Assembly (NCBI GenBank): GCA_014729495.1
Contig: WJJV01000116.1
Coordinates: 1-27,978 of the forward strand
Origin: Candidatus Woesearchaeota archaeon
Lineage (GTDB): Archaea > Nanobdellota > Nanobdellia > Woesearchaeales > UBA12501
Length of the DNA: 27,978 nucleotides
Reading direction: 5' to 3'
This document shows positions 20,925 to 27,978 of this stretch, piece after piece (within the stretch, counting starts at the first letter, position 1; each line of letters opens with the position of its first letter). Both the position numbers and the translations under genes were made by a program. The notes beneath the pieces were generated by a model, which did not search any database, was not told the DNA's origin, and saw only the letters and a program-made list of their open reading frames with translations.

Positions 20925-21428
20925 TCATCCCTTTTCTCCGCCTTTCATTATCCACCATGCGAGCAGGCCAAAGACTCCAAAGACTATTATCAGGTCAATG
21001 ATCGGCCCTGCCCTGACATTTATCATCGGAGTGCAGCCCGGTCCTCTTGCTGTGGCGAATGTATAGGCCACAAACGCAAATACAAGAAGGGCAATCCATG
21101 ACATGAACTTTCCAAAGAAATCTATGTTGAGTCCTATGATGCCAAGCACTGTCATAAATAGTATGATGCCCACAATTGCGAGGGCTATCCTCGGCAGTGC
21201 ATTGTTTATTATAACTACAATATCCCAGCAGGGAGGATATCTTCCCATAACATGAGGTATGACTGTTGCCAGGCCCATGAGGAATCCTATGACCACTGTT
21301 GTTGCCTTGTTGAACATCTTAAATCCGCTTAGCACAGCGAACACAAGAGCAAATATAAGGAATATCGGCAGGATCACATCAAGGAAACCTGATGCATCCA
21401 GCCATATCATGATCTGGTTGAAGTCCAT
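20925..21428 (-). CDS. Four-helix membrane protein, unknown
   Basis: A 167-residue integral membrane protein with about four transmembrane helices: VILPIFLIFALVFAVLSGF, TTVVIGFLMGLATVIPHVMG, ALAIVGIILFMTVLGIIGLN with FMSWIALLVFAFVAYTFATA, and IIDLIIVFGVFGLLAWWIMK. The first loop holds GRYPPCWDIV and a later loop has GPGCTPM, so two cysteines may face the same side. No transporter family signature is seen. A TATA box (TTATTAAA at 21451-21458, read on the minus strand) is 26.5 bases before the ATG, and GAGGTA lies in the short leader. Array B starts ~65 bases upstream. Confidence 0.7.
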   Translation of the reverse strand: MDFNQIMIWLDASGFLDVILPIFLIFALVFAVLSGFKMFNKATTVVIGFLMGLATVIPHVMGRYPPCWDIVVIINNALPRIALAIVGIILFMTVLGIIGLNIDFFGKFMSWIALLVFAFVAYTFATARGPGCTPMINVRAGPIIDLIIVFGVFGLLAWWIMKGGEKG

Positions 21429-21450
21429 AATGCTTATGTGTACCTCTTTG

Positions 21451-21458
21451 TTATTAAA
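21451..21458 (-). promoter_or_regulatory. TATA box of the four-helix membrane protein gene
   Basis: On the minus strand TTTAATAA is 26.5 bases before the ATG at 21428. Confidence 0.5.
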
Positions 21459-21492
21459 TGTTATGTAAATTATAGATTATAATGTTAATATT

Positions 21493-21944
21493 CCTAGCCT
21501 CGCCAAAAAGACTCTGCCATTCTGATATAGGCGAGGTGGTGCATGCTTTAAGTAGAATTAGTTTGTGCTTTTTCTTCCTAGCCTCTCCGACAAGCGCAAA
21601 GAACCCGGCCACAGAGAGGTGGCGATGGATTGAGTTGTTTGTATTGCAATCTTCTCCTAGCCTCGCCAATAAGATGCTGCTAATGCTATGTTGGCGAGGT
21701 GGTGCATTCTCTTAGCTTTAGCTAGGCAGCAACAACAAAGTTAAGGCAGCAGCAAGGATGAGTACTGAGTGCAGAGGGAATTCCCGTTACGCAAGTTCGG
21801 GAATTTCCTTTGCGAATACGGTAAAAATTTGCAAAGCAAATTTTTAACGGTGTACGAATCCAATGTTGCTGCTGCCATATAAATTATAAATTTTCCTCAT
21901 GTTGTTGCCGACATTAACATATTGCATGTCCCTTGTTGTTGCTG
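21493..21944 (+). repeat. Repeat array B: three hairpin units plus nested palindrome
   Basis: Units start with CCTAGCC at 21493, 21578 and 21657. Stems are CCTCGCC 21498-21504 with GGCGAGG 21530-21536; CCTCTC 21582-21587 with GAGAGG 21614-21619; and CCTCGCCAA 21661-21669 with TTGGCGAGG 21691-21699. Unit 2 has the AAGCGCAAAGAACC loop type; units 1 and 3 have the other. A conserved TTGTATTGCA sits between units. The nested palindrome follows: CAGCAACAACAA 21727-21738 with 21933-21944, then GGCAGCAGCAA 21745-21755 with 21866-21876, enclosing the same 92-base core as array A (21763-21854). The right flank has repeated GTTGTTGCC/GTTGTTGCT followed by ATTAAC or AGTTAAC. Confidence 0.85.
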
Positions 21945-21980
21945 AAGTTAACATATCAATGCCCCAAACTTTCCATAATC

Positions 21981-21988
21981 TTTTTAAG
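21981..21988 (+). promoter_or_regulatory. TATA box of rbkR
   Basis: TTTTTAAG is centred 26.5 bases before ATG 22011. It lies at the right edge of array B. Confidence 0.5.
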
Positions 21989-22010
21989 TAACTACTCATT
22001 TATGGGTAGC

Positions 22011-22682
22011 ATGGGGGTCAATGAGTCTCTTAGATCAAGGTATATGGATATTCTCATAGAGATAGCCAGGCACGGCCTGGGTGATGAGATAAAGCTCTCA
22101 ACCTCAAGGCTTGCATCAGGCATAGGCCTGAGCCAGCAGTCAGCCTCCAGGCTCATGAAGGACATGGAATCTAAAGGCATGGTGTCAAGGAAGGTATTCA
22201 TTGACGGCCAGGTCGTGAAGCTGGAGAAGAAAGGTGTTGATCTGCTGCAGAAAAGGTATTCTGAGCTGAACAGCATATTCTCAAGAAAGAAGCTGAAGAT
22301 AAAAGGAGAGCTTGTTTCAGGCCTTGGAGAGGGAAGGTATTACATCGGCCTGAAAGGATACAAGAAGCAGTTCAATAACAAACTGAATTTTATTCCTTAT
22401 GCAGGAACACTGAACATAAGAATAGATAAGAAGACAGGAACAAGACTGCAGAGCATACCTAATTTCATATTCATTGAGGGATTCAGCACAAAGAAGCGGA
22501 GTTTCGGAGGCCTGAAGTGCGCAAAGGCAAAGATAGAGCATAATGGCAGGCAGATACTTGCAGCAGTGATAAAGCCTTTCAGGACAGTGCATGGAGATGA
22601 TGTATTAGAAGTCATTGCCCCTTATTTTCTTAGAGAGAAACTAAAATTAAAAGATGGTGACAGGATAAGGATTGTAGTATAA
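22011..22682 (+). CDS. rbkR: CTP-dependent riboflavin kinase with winged-helix domain (RbkR)
   Basis: A 223-residue archaeal fusion. Residues ~1-90 form a winged helix (STSRLASGIGLSQQSASRLM as recognition part, then KGMVSRKVFIDGQVVKLEKK). The rest is the archaeal riboflavin kinase fold: VSGLGEGRYYIGLKGYKKQF, IPYAGTLNIRI, IEGFSTKKRSFGGLKCAKAK, and HGDDVLEVIAPYFLREKLKL ending in GDRIRIVV. It makes FMN from riboflavin with CTP, and RbkR proteins also regulate riboflavin genes. FMN would serve the Dus enzyme in this window. The start is ATG 22011 from promoter spacing; ATG 22002 is also in frame. It converges on the YgiQ-like gene with three bases between stops. Confidence 0.92.
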   Translation: MGVNESLRSRYMDILIEIARHGLGDEIKLSTSRLASGIGLSQQSASRLMKDMESKGMVSRKVFIDGQVVKLEKKGVDLLQKRYSELNSIFSRKKLKIKGELVSGLGEGRYYIGLKGYKKQFNNKLNFIPYAGTLNIRIDKKTGTRLQSIPNFIFIEGFSTKKRSFGGLKCAKAKIEHNGRQILAAVIKPFRTVHGDDVLEVIAPYFLREKLKLKDGDRIRIVV

Positions 22683-22685
22683 CTC

Positions 22686-24212
22686 TTAATCTTGCTTGCC
22701 TGACCTGCCAATCACAGCTCTTTTCTGTTCTTTTTTCTCATAATAAGTGTGTGCTACATGTATTTTCTTCTTTGTCTTTGGATCCATTCCAGTATAATAC
22801 ATGCATGTTGACATTGTCATTGGTGTTGGTGTAAAGACCTGCACTGTATCAGTATTCCTGAACTTGGATATCTCTTTACCAAGCTCTTTTGCTTCTTTCA
22901 GAGAAGAACCTGGATGCGCTGTCATGAAGTAAAAAGATAATTTATTCTTTGATGCAAGCTTGTTGAATTCCTTGATAAATTTATCAAGGTCTCCTTTGTT
23001 CTTGTTCATCAAAGCAAGAACTTTCTTGTTCACATGTTCAGGAGCAATCCTCAGTGTGTCAAACAAGTGGTGCTCAACAAGCTCTTTTAGGAGTTCTGGT
23101 GTTGCAAGCTCAAATCTTACTCCGCTTCTTATGAATATCTTCTTTACTCCTTTTATCTCTCTTGCTTTTCTAAGCAATGAAATCAGTCTTTTGTTTGATC
23201 TGTCAAGCTTATTGCAGTCCATGCAGCAATTAGTATTGCAGATATCGCAGTCCATTCCATACATATTAAAGCTGGGTGCTGTGAAATCATCAATATTTCC
23301 AGTAAAATCAGGATGTTTTGTGATTCTCTTTATCTCATCAAGTATTGACTTCTCTGATCTTGAGATTATCCTGTTGCCTGCTGTGTGTTTCAGTGAACAG
23401 AAGTTGCAGTCTCCAATACATCCTCTGTGTGTAACTACACTGAACTGGAATCCCTGCATCCCTTCAGGAACATCTCTCTTGAATGGAAGCGAGTAATAAT
23501 CATCAAGGTCTTTTGTTGTATATGCAGGCATCCGGTATTGCAGAATATGCCTTTCTCCTAATTTCTGTGCAAGATTCTTTTCATTGCTGAGCATATTCTG
23601 CATATCACAGAACTTTTCTTTTGATCCATCAACATCTTCATGGCTTGGCAGTTCTTTGAAATCTTTAGGAAGATCTCTTGAAACAATGCATGTTCCTTTG
23701 ATATCATCTAATCCTTTTTTCTCTTTTAATCTGTCAGCAATCTCTACTATCTGCTTTTCTGCACAGCCATAGACCAGAATATCTGCTCTTGATTCAAATA
23801 ATATTGATCTTCTTAATCTGTTCTGCCAGTAATCATAATGAGTGAATCTTCTCAGTGTTGCTTCAGTGCCTCCCAGCACTATCACAGAATCCTTGAAATT
23901 CTTCTTTACCCAGTTTGAATATACAAGAACTGCTCTGTCAGGCACTTCTTCATTATAATCAAGATTCTTGTCATCTTTTCTCAGCTTCTTCAGTGGAGTA
24001 TAGTTCCTGACCATTGAATCAATGCTTCCAGAACTGATTCCAAAGAAAAGCTTTGGTTTTCCTAGTTTTAGGATATCCTTCTCTTTTGTAGGTTTCTCAA
24101 TCACACCTACTTTATAGCCTTGTCTTTCAAGAAGTCTCTTGAGCACAGCTGTTCCGCATAATGGGTGGTCAAAGTACACTTCTCCAACAATGAATATTAT
24201 ATCATATATCAT
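22686..24212 (-). CDS. YgiQ family radical SAM protein
   Basis: A 508-residue UPF0313/YgiQ-type radical SAM protein. The N-terminal part (MIYDIIFIVGEVYFDHPLCG) and VIVLGGTEATLRRFTHYDYW, DILVYGCAEKQIVEIA are family hallmarks. The radical SAM cluster motif is VTHRGCIGDCNFCSLKHTAG (C-x3-C-x2-C). After it comes a second cysteine group, MYGMDCDICNTNCCMDCNK, which in this family may hold another cluster or zinc. RIAPEHVNKKVLALM and FYFMTAHPGSS are typical C-terminal motifs. The reaction catalysed by YgiQ proteins is not known. The start at 24212 is 25.5 bases after a TATA box and matches the family N-terminus; the 32 extra upstream codons are rejected. Confidence 0.9.
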   Translation of the reverse strand: MIYDIIFIVGEVYFDHPLCGTAVLKRLLERQGYKVGVIEKPTKEKDILKLGKPKLFFGISSGSIDSMVRNYTPLKKLRKDDKNLDYNEEVPDRAVLVYSNWVKKNFKDSVIVLGGTEATLRRFTHYDYWQNRLRRSILFESRADILVYGCAEKQIVEIADRLKEKKGLDDIKGTCIVSRDLPKDFKELPSHEDVDGSKEKFCDMQNMLSNEKNLAQKLGERHILQYRMPAYTTKDLDDYYSLPFKRDVPEGMQGFQFSVVTHRGCIGDCNFCSLKHTAGNRIISRSEKSILDEIKRITKHPDFTGNIDDFTAPSFNMYGMDCDICNTNCCMDCNKLDRSNKRLISLLRKAREIKGVKKIFIRSGVRFELATPELLKELVEHHLFDTLRIAPEHVNKKVLALMNKNKGDLDKFIKEFNKLASKNKLSFYFMTAHPGSSLKEAKELGKEISKFRNTDTVQVFTPTPMTMSTCMYYTGMDPKTKKKIHVAHTYYEKKEQKRAVIGRSGKQD

Positions 24213-24233
24213 GCTCTTTAGAGAATATCTTTG

Positions 24234-24241
24234 GTTTAAAA
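24234..24241 (-). promoter_or_regulatory. TATA box of the YgiQ-like gene
   Basis: On the minus strand TTTTAAAC is 25.5 bases before ATG 24212, in the gap after pth2. Confidence 0.5.
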
Positions 24242-24258
24242 GGCTTTCTAGAACTATT

Positions 24259-24672
24259 TTAATATACTTTAAGCTCTCCAGTGATCTCATCAATCTTACT
24301 TTCCTCATCAGGCCCGATTCCCAGGCATGTCACTGTCCCTCTCTTTATGACTGTATGGCCTGCATCTGATATGAGGACAGCGGAAAGGCCTGCTTCCTCA
24401 GCCCTTTTCCTGAATTCCTTCAGTACTTTCAGATCATCTGCTCTGAGGACAACCTTTTTCATGCCCTCTTTCTTCCAGGCATCAATGATGTCTTTTTTCT
24501 TATCTTCTTCTGACTTCATTACTGCTCCGACTGAAGCGTGAGCTACCTGAGCTGACATCTTTCCTTTTGGCAGGTGGAGATCCTCTCTCACAAGGATGAC
24601 CTGCTTGTACTTTGATTTCCTGCTTGCCACTTTGTCTACAAAATCCAGGATCTTGTTCATGACCTGTTCCAT
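24259..24672 (-). CDS. pth2: Peptidyl-tRNA hydrolase, archaeal type
   Basis: A 137-residue Pth2 enzyme, which frees tRNA from stalled peptidyl-tRNA. The catalytic region is LPKGKMSAQVAHASVGAV, with the conserved K-G-K, Q and H. The C-terminal DAGHTVIKRGTVTCLGIGPD matches the family's D-A-G-x-T-x-x-x-x-G-x-x-T-x-x-x-I-G-P. The first ~20 residues form a helix (QVMNKILDFVDKVASRKSKY) extra to the minimal fold. Its ATG is one base after the stop of the DUF1704 gene, with GGAG about eight bases upstream, so both are in one operon. The frame is open upstream within the neighbour, but that is not a realistic start. Confidence 0.93.
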   Translation of the reverse strand: MEQVMNKILDFVDKVASRKSKYKQVILVREDLHLPKGKMSAQVAHASVGAVMKSEEDKKKDIIDAWKKEGMKKVVLRADDLKVLKEFRKRAEEAGLSAVLISDAGHTVIKRGTVTCLGIGPDEESKIDEITGELKVY

Positions 24673-24673
24673 G

Positions 24674-25732
24674 TTATTTCTCCATGTATCTTGGAAGGTA
24701 TTTTGGCTCTGCAAGATCAGGTATCCTATCAAGCACCTTTGCATAGTGCATGCTGACCTTGCCGTAATAGAGCCTGTTTATACTGTATCTCTTTAAATAG
24801 TTTTTTACCTTGTAATAGCCATTAAGGTAAAGGTAGTCTTTTGTAAGCCCTCCTGGCTGTGAAGTGTCTGAGATGCCCCTCTTTGCCCTGACTGTTATCT
24901 TCCAAGCATCCTCTGGCTTGAAGAACTGCCTCAGATACCTGTATATCTCCCTGAAGCCTTTATCCTTTGCCATTGATACTGCAACTGCTCTTGCAGCATA
25001 TATCCTGAGTATCCTTTTCTGCAGGACTCCTGCTCTCTCTTCATTCACGACAGCAAGGCCTTCCTCGGTCTCAAAGTATTTTGGCAGTCCTGTTGCAAAG
25101 ATCTTGTATGGCTGGAGAAGCCCGTTCTCGTACCTTATCACATGCGTTCCTATCTCATGGGTTATAAGCCTCTTTATGAAATCTATTGAGAATTTCATTC
25201 CTTTCTTGACAAGTACCTGCTTCTTTGCCTGGTTTACTGCAGCCTTTGCAGTCATTACCTTCTGCTTGACTTCCCAATTGAATCCGTAGAAGGCAAGCGC
25301 TGTCTTCAGGGTCTCAGTCACTTCCTTTGGATCAAGCTTTGGATTGGGCTTCTCTTCTTCAATCCTCAGAAGCCTTCTGGCTTTCTTCACAAGAAGCTTG
25401 TTTGGCTTGCTGAATACCTTTGAAGAGTATGATGTGAAATCAGATGTTCCCCTGTTCTTTAGCATCAGGAACCTGTTTATATGCTCATCCCTCTTGTGCT
25501 TGAGGATGTACCCCATCCTTGACCTGTTGAACCTAATGGCCTGAAGCTGCTCTATAGCCTTGTCAATGTTTGTCCTGTAATTCTCGTATGTGAATTGGGG
25601 TTCGTAGGTCTTGCTTGCAAAGAACTTCTTTCTCTCCTTTGTCTCATTATTGGGATTTACAGCCAGGAAACTTATCCTCTTCCCTATCCTGTGCAGTTCT
25701 GCATCAGCCTCTTTTAGGATATCTTTTGGCAT
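24674..25732 (-). CDS. DUF1704 (MATCAP-like) metallopeptidase
   Basis: A 352-residue protein of the DUF1704 family, to which the eukaryotic tubulin tyrosine carboxypeptidases (MATCAP) belong. The zinc motif is H192-E-I-G-T-H196 followed by V-I-R-Y-E-N-G, and the third-ligand region is T-E-E-G-L-A (E223-E224), the EGLA motif of the family. All three metal ligands and the catalytic Glu appear intact. The N-terminal ~110 residues are helical and basic; the C-terminus has a Tyr-rich segment (LTKDYLYLNGYYKVKNYLKR). A carboxypeptidase or other protease role is inferred from family; the archaeal substrate is unknown. It leads an operon with pth2. A TATA box lies ~28 bases upstream. Confidence 0.8.
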   Translation of the reverse strand: MPKDILKEADAELHRIGKRISFLAVNPNNETKERKKFFASKTYEPQFTYENYRTNIDKAIEQLQAIRFNRSRMGYILKHKRDEHINRFLMLKNRGTSDFTSYSSKVFSKPNKLLVKKARRLLRIEEEKPNPKLDPKEVTETLKTALAFYGFNWEVKQKVMTAKAAVNQAKKQVLVKKGMKFSIDFIKRLITHEIGTHVIRYENGLLQPYKIFATGLPKYFETEEGLAVVNEERAGVLQKRILRIYAARAVAVSMAKDKGFREIYRYLRQFFKPEDAWKITVRAKRGISDTSQPGGLTKDYLYLNGYYKVKNYLKRYSINRLYYGKVSMHYAKVLDRIPDLAEPKYLPRYMEK

Positions 25733-25756
25733 CTGATTGTCATATATTGTATTATA

Positions 25757-25764
25757 TATTTAAA
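25757..25764 (-). promoter_or_regulatory. TATA box of the DUF1704-pth2 operon
   Basis: On the minus strand TTTAAATA is about 28 bases before the ATG at 25732. Confidence 0.5.
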
Positions 25765-25781
25765 TGTTGCTTTGGAAAAAC

Positions 25782-25789
25782 TTAATAAA
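25782..25789 (+). promoter_or_regulatory. TATA box of the Nudix gene
   Basis: TTAATAAA is about 27 bases before ATG 25813, indicating a leaderless mRNA. Confidence 0.5.
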
Positions 25790-25812
25790 GAACATTATAC
25801 AAACAGATTATT

Positions 25813-26442
25813 ATGGTAGAATTGCTGGAAGTTTATGATTTGAAAGGTAAACTTTTGCGTGTTCAGGATAGGGATGACTTCTATAAAGAGATAAAAAAAG
25901 AGTTTGCAAAAAAAGATAATATTTCAAAGAAAGTTAAGACAATAAGACTTCTTTTGATGAATTCCAATGGAAGAATATATCTGCAGAAAAGAAGTAATAT
26001 TAAACAGGAGAATGCAGGCCTATATGACAAGACGGTGGGAGGTCATGTAAGTGCAGGAGATTCTTATGATATGACTGTAGTACGTGAGTGCGCAGAAGAA
26101 CTTGGGTTTCCAGCAGCGATATTATCCAAAAGAGAGTTTGACAGGGCAGTTAAAGTTACTGATTTAAGCATTATTGGGATATTCAAGAAAGTAGATTACA
26201 CATCTCACTTTCTATCTGTAAGGAAAACAAAGCAGGGCAAGTTTATTCAGCCAGTTATGGGATCTTTTTATGTGGGTTATTATGATGGTGCAATAAGATT
26301 TGTTGATGGTGAAAGTTCTGGGATTGAAGTGTTCTCTATAAAAGAGCTTGAAAATGATATCAAGAAAAATCCTGATAAGTTCACAGATGACCTTAAAGTT
26401 ATGATTAAACGGTATAAGAAATTCCTGAAGCCAATCAAGTGA
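25813..26442 (+). CDS. Nudix hydrolase, IPP-isomerase/YfcD-like
   Basis: A 209-residue Nudix protein. The Nudix box reads GGHVSAGDSYDMTVVRECAE followed by ELG; it keeps the R-E-x-x-E-E-L-G core, but the first Glu (G-x5-E) is replaced by S/D near GDS, as in the isopentenyl diphosphate isomerase-like and YfcD subgroup. YDKTVGGH before the box also fits that subgroup. Family members hydrolyse nucleoside diphosphate derivatives or isomerise IPP; this one is not assigned. The N-terminus (LEVYDLKGKLLRVQDRDDFY) matches the YfcD/IDI lead strand. The C-terminal ~25 residues are Lys-rich. It is transcribed alone. Confidence 0.85.
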   Translation: MVELLEVYDLKGKLLRVQDRDDFYKEIKKEFAKKDNISKKVKTIRLLLMNSNGRIYLQKRSNIKQENAGLYDKTVGGHVSAGDSYDMTVVRECAEELGFPAAILSKREFDRAVKVTDLSIIGIFKKVDYTSHFLSVRKTKQGKFIQPVMGSFYVGYYDGAIRFVDGESSGIEVFSIKELENDIKKNPDKFTDDLKVMIKRYKKFLKPIK

Positions 26443-26461
26443 TATCTCCTATCCCGCAACC

Positions 26462-26469
26462 TTTATAAA
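26462..26469 (+). promoter_or_regulatory. TATA box of corA
   Basis: TTTATAAA is 26.5 bases before ATG 26492, indicating a leaderless mRNA. Confidence 0.6.
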
Positions 26470-26491
26470 CCAAAACCTATTATTTCTGTAT

Positions 26492-27442
26492 ATGTTGAGG
26501 GTATTTGAAAAAAGAGGTGCTAGTGGCCAGGTTAAGGAGATAAGCCTTGATAAGATATCTCATGCAGGCACTGTCTGGATAGATGCTCACAGCCCTACAA
26601 AGCAGGAGCTTGAGGAGATATCAAAGAAGGTGGATATACCTGTCTCTGAGCTTGCAGAGTATGATGATCCTGATGAGCGGCCGAGAGTGTACGAGAAAGA
26701 CATGTATTCTGAGATTGTATTCGCTTACCCGCTACAATCCCATGGTGTCAGGGTGGCTCCTGTATTCGTTTTCTTCTTCGGCAGGCAGGGAATACTCACT
26801 CTGCACAGAAAAGAGGTAAGCTCCACTGACCGGATAATAAAATACATAAATGATCATCCTGCTCTGATGAACTCTTCTTCAGACTTTCTGCACTATTATC
26901 TTGATACTCTCACTTCAGAATACTTCCATATCTTTGACTCTTTGAGCGAGAGTGTGGACCGGCTTGAGGCAAATATGATCCGGAGCAGTCAGAAGAAGGC
27001 GATGTCGACTGAGCAGATATTCAGCATAAAGAGGATACTCATCATGTTCCATAAGTCCCTTGTGGCAAACAGGGATGTGATCTCAGGAATAGAGAAAGGC
27101 TACATCAAGAAGATGACAAAGAAAGAGACAGAGAGGTTCAGGGATATCTACAATGATACTGTCCAGCTGATCGATGTTGTGGACATGCACAGGGACATAC
27201 TCACAGGAGTTCTTGAGACCTACATGACAACCCTGTCAAACAACATGAATGAAGTCATGAAGAAGCTGACAGCCTATGCTTCCCTGATCCTTGTTCCAAC
27301 ACTCATCTCAGGAATATATGGGATGAACTTCAGATATATGCCAGAGCTTGACTGGAGAATAGGCTATCCTTTTGCTCTCGGCCTGATGGTAATATCAGTC
27401 ATACTGCTCTACATCTATTTCAAGAGAAAGGATTGGATGTGA
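26492..27442 (+). CDS. corA: CorA family Mg2+/Co2+ transporter
   Basis: A 316-residue CorA channel subunit (pentamers admit Mg2+ and other divalent metals). The cytosolic N-domain includes VWIDAHSPTKQELEEI and FVFFFGRQGILTLHR. The long stalk helix runs from about residue 180 to 270. Two transmembrane helices follow: YASLILVPTLISGIYGMNF with the signature Y-G-M-N-F, and YPFALGLMVISVILLYIYFK. The short basic C-terminus (KRKDWM) is normal for the family. Length fits CorA/2-TM-GxN proteins. It is followed by T-runs and array C. Confidence 0.94.
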   Translation: MLRVFEKRGASGQVKEISLDKISHAGTVWIDAHSPTKQELEEISKKVDIPVSELAEYDDPDERPRVYEKDMYSEIVFAYPLQSHGVRVAPVFVFFFGRQGILTLHRKEVSSTDRIIKYINDHPALMNSSSDFLHYYLDTLTSEYFHIFDSLSESVDRLEANMIRSSQKKAMSTEQIFSIKRILIMFHKSLVANRDVISGIEKGYIKKMTKKETERFRDIYNDTVQLIDVVDMHRDILTGVLETYMTTLSNNMNEVMKKLTAYASLILVPTLISGIYGMNFRYMPELDWRIGYPFALGLMVISVILLYIYFKRKDWM

Positions 27443-27461
27443 ATCATTCTTATTGATAATG

Positions 27462-27478
27462 TTTTTATGTTACTTTTT
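27462..27478 (+). terminator. T-rich terminator of corA
   Basis: T5 runs at 27462-27466 and 27474-27478 follow the stop at 27442. They fit archaeal oligo-T termination. Confidence 0.4.
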
Positions 27479-27500
27479 ATTTGCTTATTATGCATTCTCT

Positions 27501-27978
27501 CCATAGCCTCTCCGACCAGATGATGCTACTCTGACATCAGAGAGTTGGCAATGGCTTTAAGAGGATTGTATTGCACTTTTCTCCTAGCCTCGCTGACAAG
27601 CGCAGCAAATCCGGTCACGGAGAGGTGGCTATGGATTTTTTGGGATAACATTGTAACTTATTCCTAGCCTCGCCAATAAGATGCTGCTAATGCTATGTTG
27701 GCGAGGTGGCGCATTCTCTTAGCTTTAGCTAGGCAGCAACAACAAGGATTTCCAAGGCAACAACAATGGCGCAGACGAGGCGGGGGTTGTCCCTTACGGG
27801 GTGCCGAGTAGGACATGCGAACGTAGTGAGCATGGCCGTCTGCTGCCATTATTGTTGTTGCCTGCATTAACTTATATTTACTTATCCAATGTTGCTGCTG
27901 CCTCCCTATAAGTTATAAGATTTCCTTTTTGGCCGTCTGCTGCCAATATTAAAACAGAATTACTCATTATCCAATCGT
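27501..27978 (+). repeat. Repeat array C: three hairpin units plus a different nested palindrome
   Basis: Units start near 27501, 27583 and 27663. Unit 1 is a partly decayed stem (CTCTCC/GAGAG), unit 2 has the AAGCGCAGCAAATCC loop type and a weak stem, and unit 3 has CCTCGCCAA 27668-27676 with TTGGCGAGG 27698-27706. Unit 3 and its right flank to GGCAGCAACAACAA differ from array B unit 3 at one position in about 82. The nested palindrome has GGCAACAACAAT 27756-27767 with 27851-27862, GCAGACG 27771-27777 with 27837-27843, and CATGC 27814-27818 with GCATG 27830-27834. The inner core is unlike that of A and B. Further GTTGCTGCTGCC copies run to the window edge, so the right end may be cut off. 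Confidence 0.82.

Noticed and set aside
21493..21944. Integron attC sites or tRNA genes
   Set aside because: The units lack the RYYYAAC/GTTRRRY boxes of attC and no gene cassettes lie between them. No acceptor, D-arm and T-loop combination of a tRNA could be found.
22960..23496. Long plus-strand frames antisense to the YgiQ-like, gyrB, lysS and eS1 genes
   Set aside because: They are shadows of strongly supported minus-strand genes and lack family motifs or promoters.

Overview
The window looks like part of an archaeal chromosome, most likely a small-genome DPANN lineage of the Woesearchaeota/Pacearchaeota kind (lineage is inference). Archaeal markers are ribosomal protein eS1, class I lysyl-tRNA synthetase, Pth2-type peptidyl-tRNA hydrolase, a CTP-dependent riboflavin kinase fused to a winged helix (RbkR type), and TATA-box promoters. 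At least a dozen genes have a TATA box centred 25-27 bases before the start codon, which predicts leaderless mRNAs; genes inside operons instead carry Shine-Dalgarno sequences. This spacing was used to move several starts downstream of the longest reading frame.

Layout. 1-2.9 kb: a partial TauE/SafE exporter, a small YkgJ-type cysteine protein, a pentapeptide-repeat protein and a MATE transporter. 2.95-4.2 kb: a nested palindromic element, a VIT-like membrane protein and repeat array A. 4.27-8.7 kb, all minus strand: tRNA-dihydrouridine synthase, an eS1-ferredoxin operon, and gyrB followed by a small unknown gene. 9.1-10.9 kb: a B12-binding radical SAM enzyme coupled to a deoxyribosyltransferase/DNPH1-like protein. 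11.0-12.2 kb: a four-gene operon of small unknowns (Pro/Asp-rich protein, 31-residue peptide, YkgJ protein, ribbon-helix-helix protein), two of them very short. 12.24-13.08 kb: a RelE-like toxin-antitoxin cassette bracketed by a 21-bp direct repeat that is also the 3' end of the rimK-like gene. 13.06-17.3 kb: rimK-like and rimB-like genes, a TPR-like protein and lysS. 17.3-20.9 kb: a dapA operon, divergent from an ACT-domain protein with a strong operator-like palindrome, then a CxxC protein and a long DapB-like reductase. 20.9-22.0 kb: a membrane protein and array B. 22.0-27.4 kb: rbkR, a YgiQ-type radical SAM enzyme, a DUF1704 peptidase-pth2 operon, a Nudix hydrolase and CorA. 27.5 kb to the end: array C.

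The most unusual content is non-coding. Three intergenic arrays (about 3.74-4.2, 21.49-21.95 and 27.5-27.98 kb), all in the same orientation, each hold three ~80-bp hairpin units followed by a nested palindrome built on GGCAGCAACAACAA and its complement. Stem bases change in compensating pairs between copies, the palindromes carry two interchangeable inner cores, and parts of distant copies are 97-99% identical. I do not recognise this family; a structured RNA family or a non-autonomous mobile or recombination element are the main options. A fourth palindromic element (2953-3153) may be related. The TA cassette with its direct repeat looks like a clean insertion into the 3' end of rimK.
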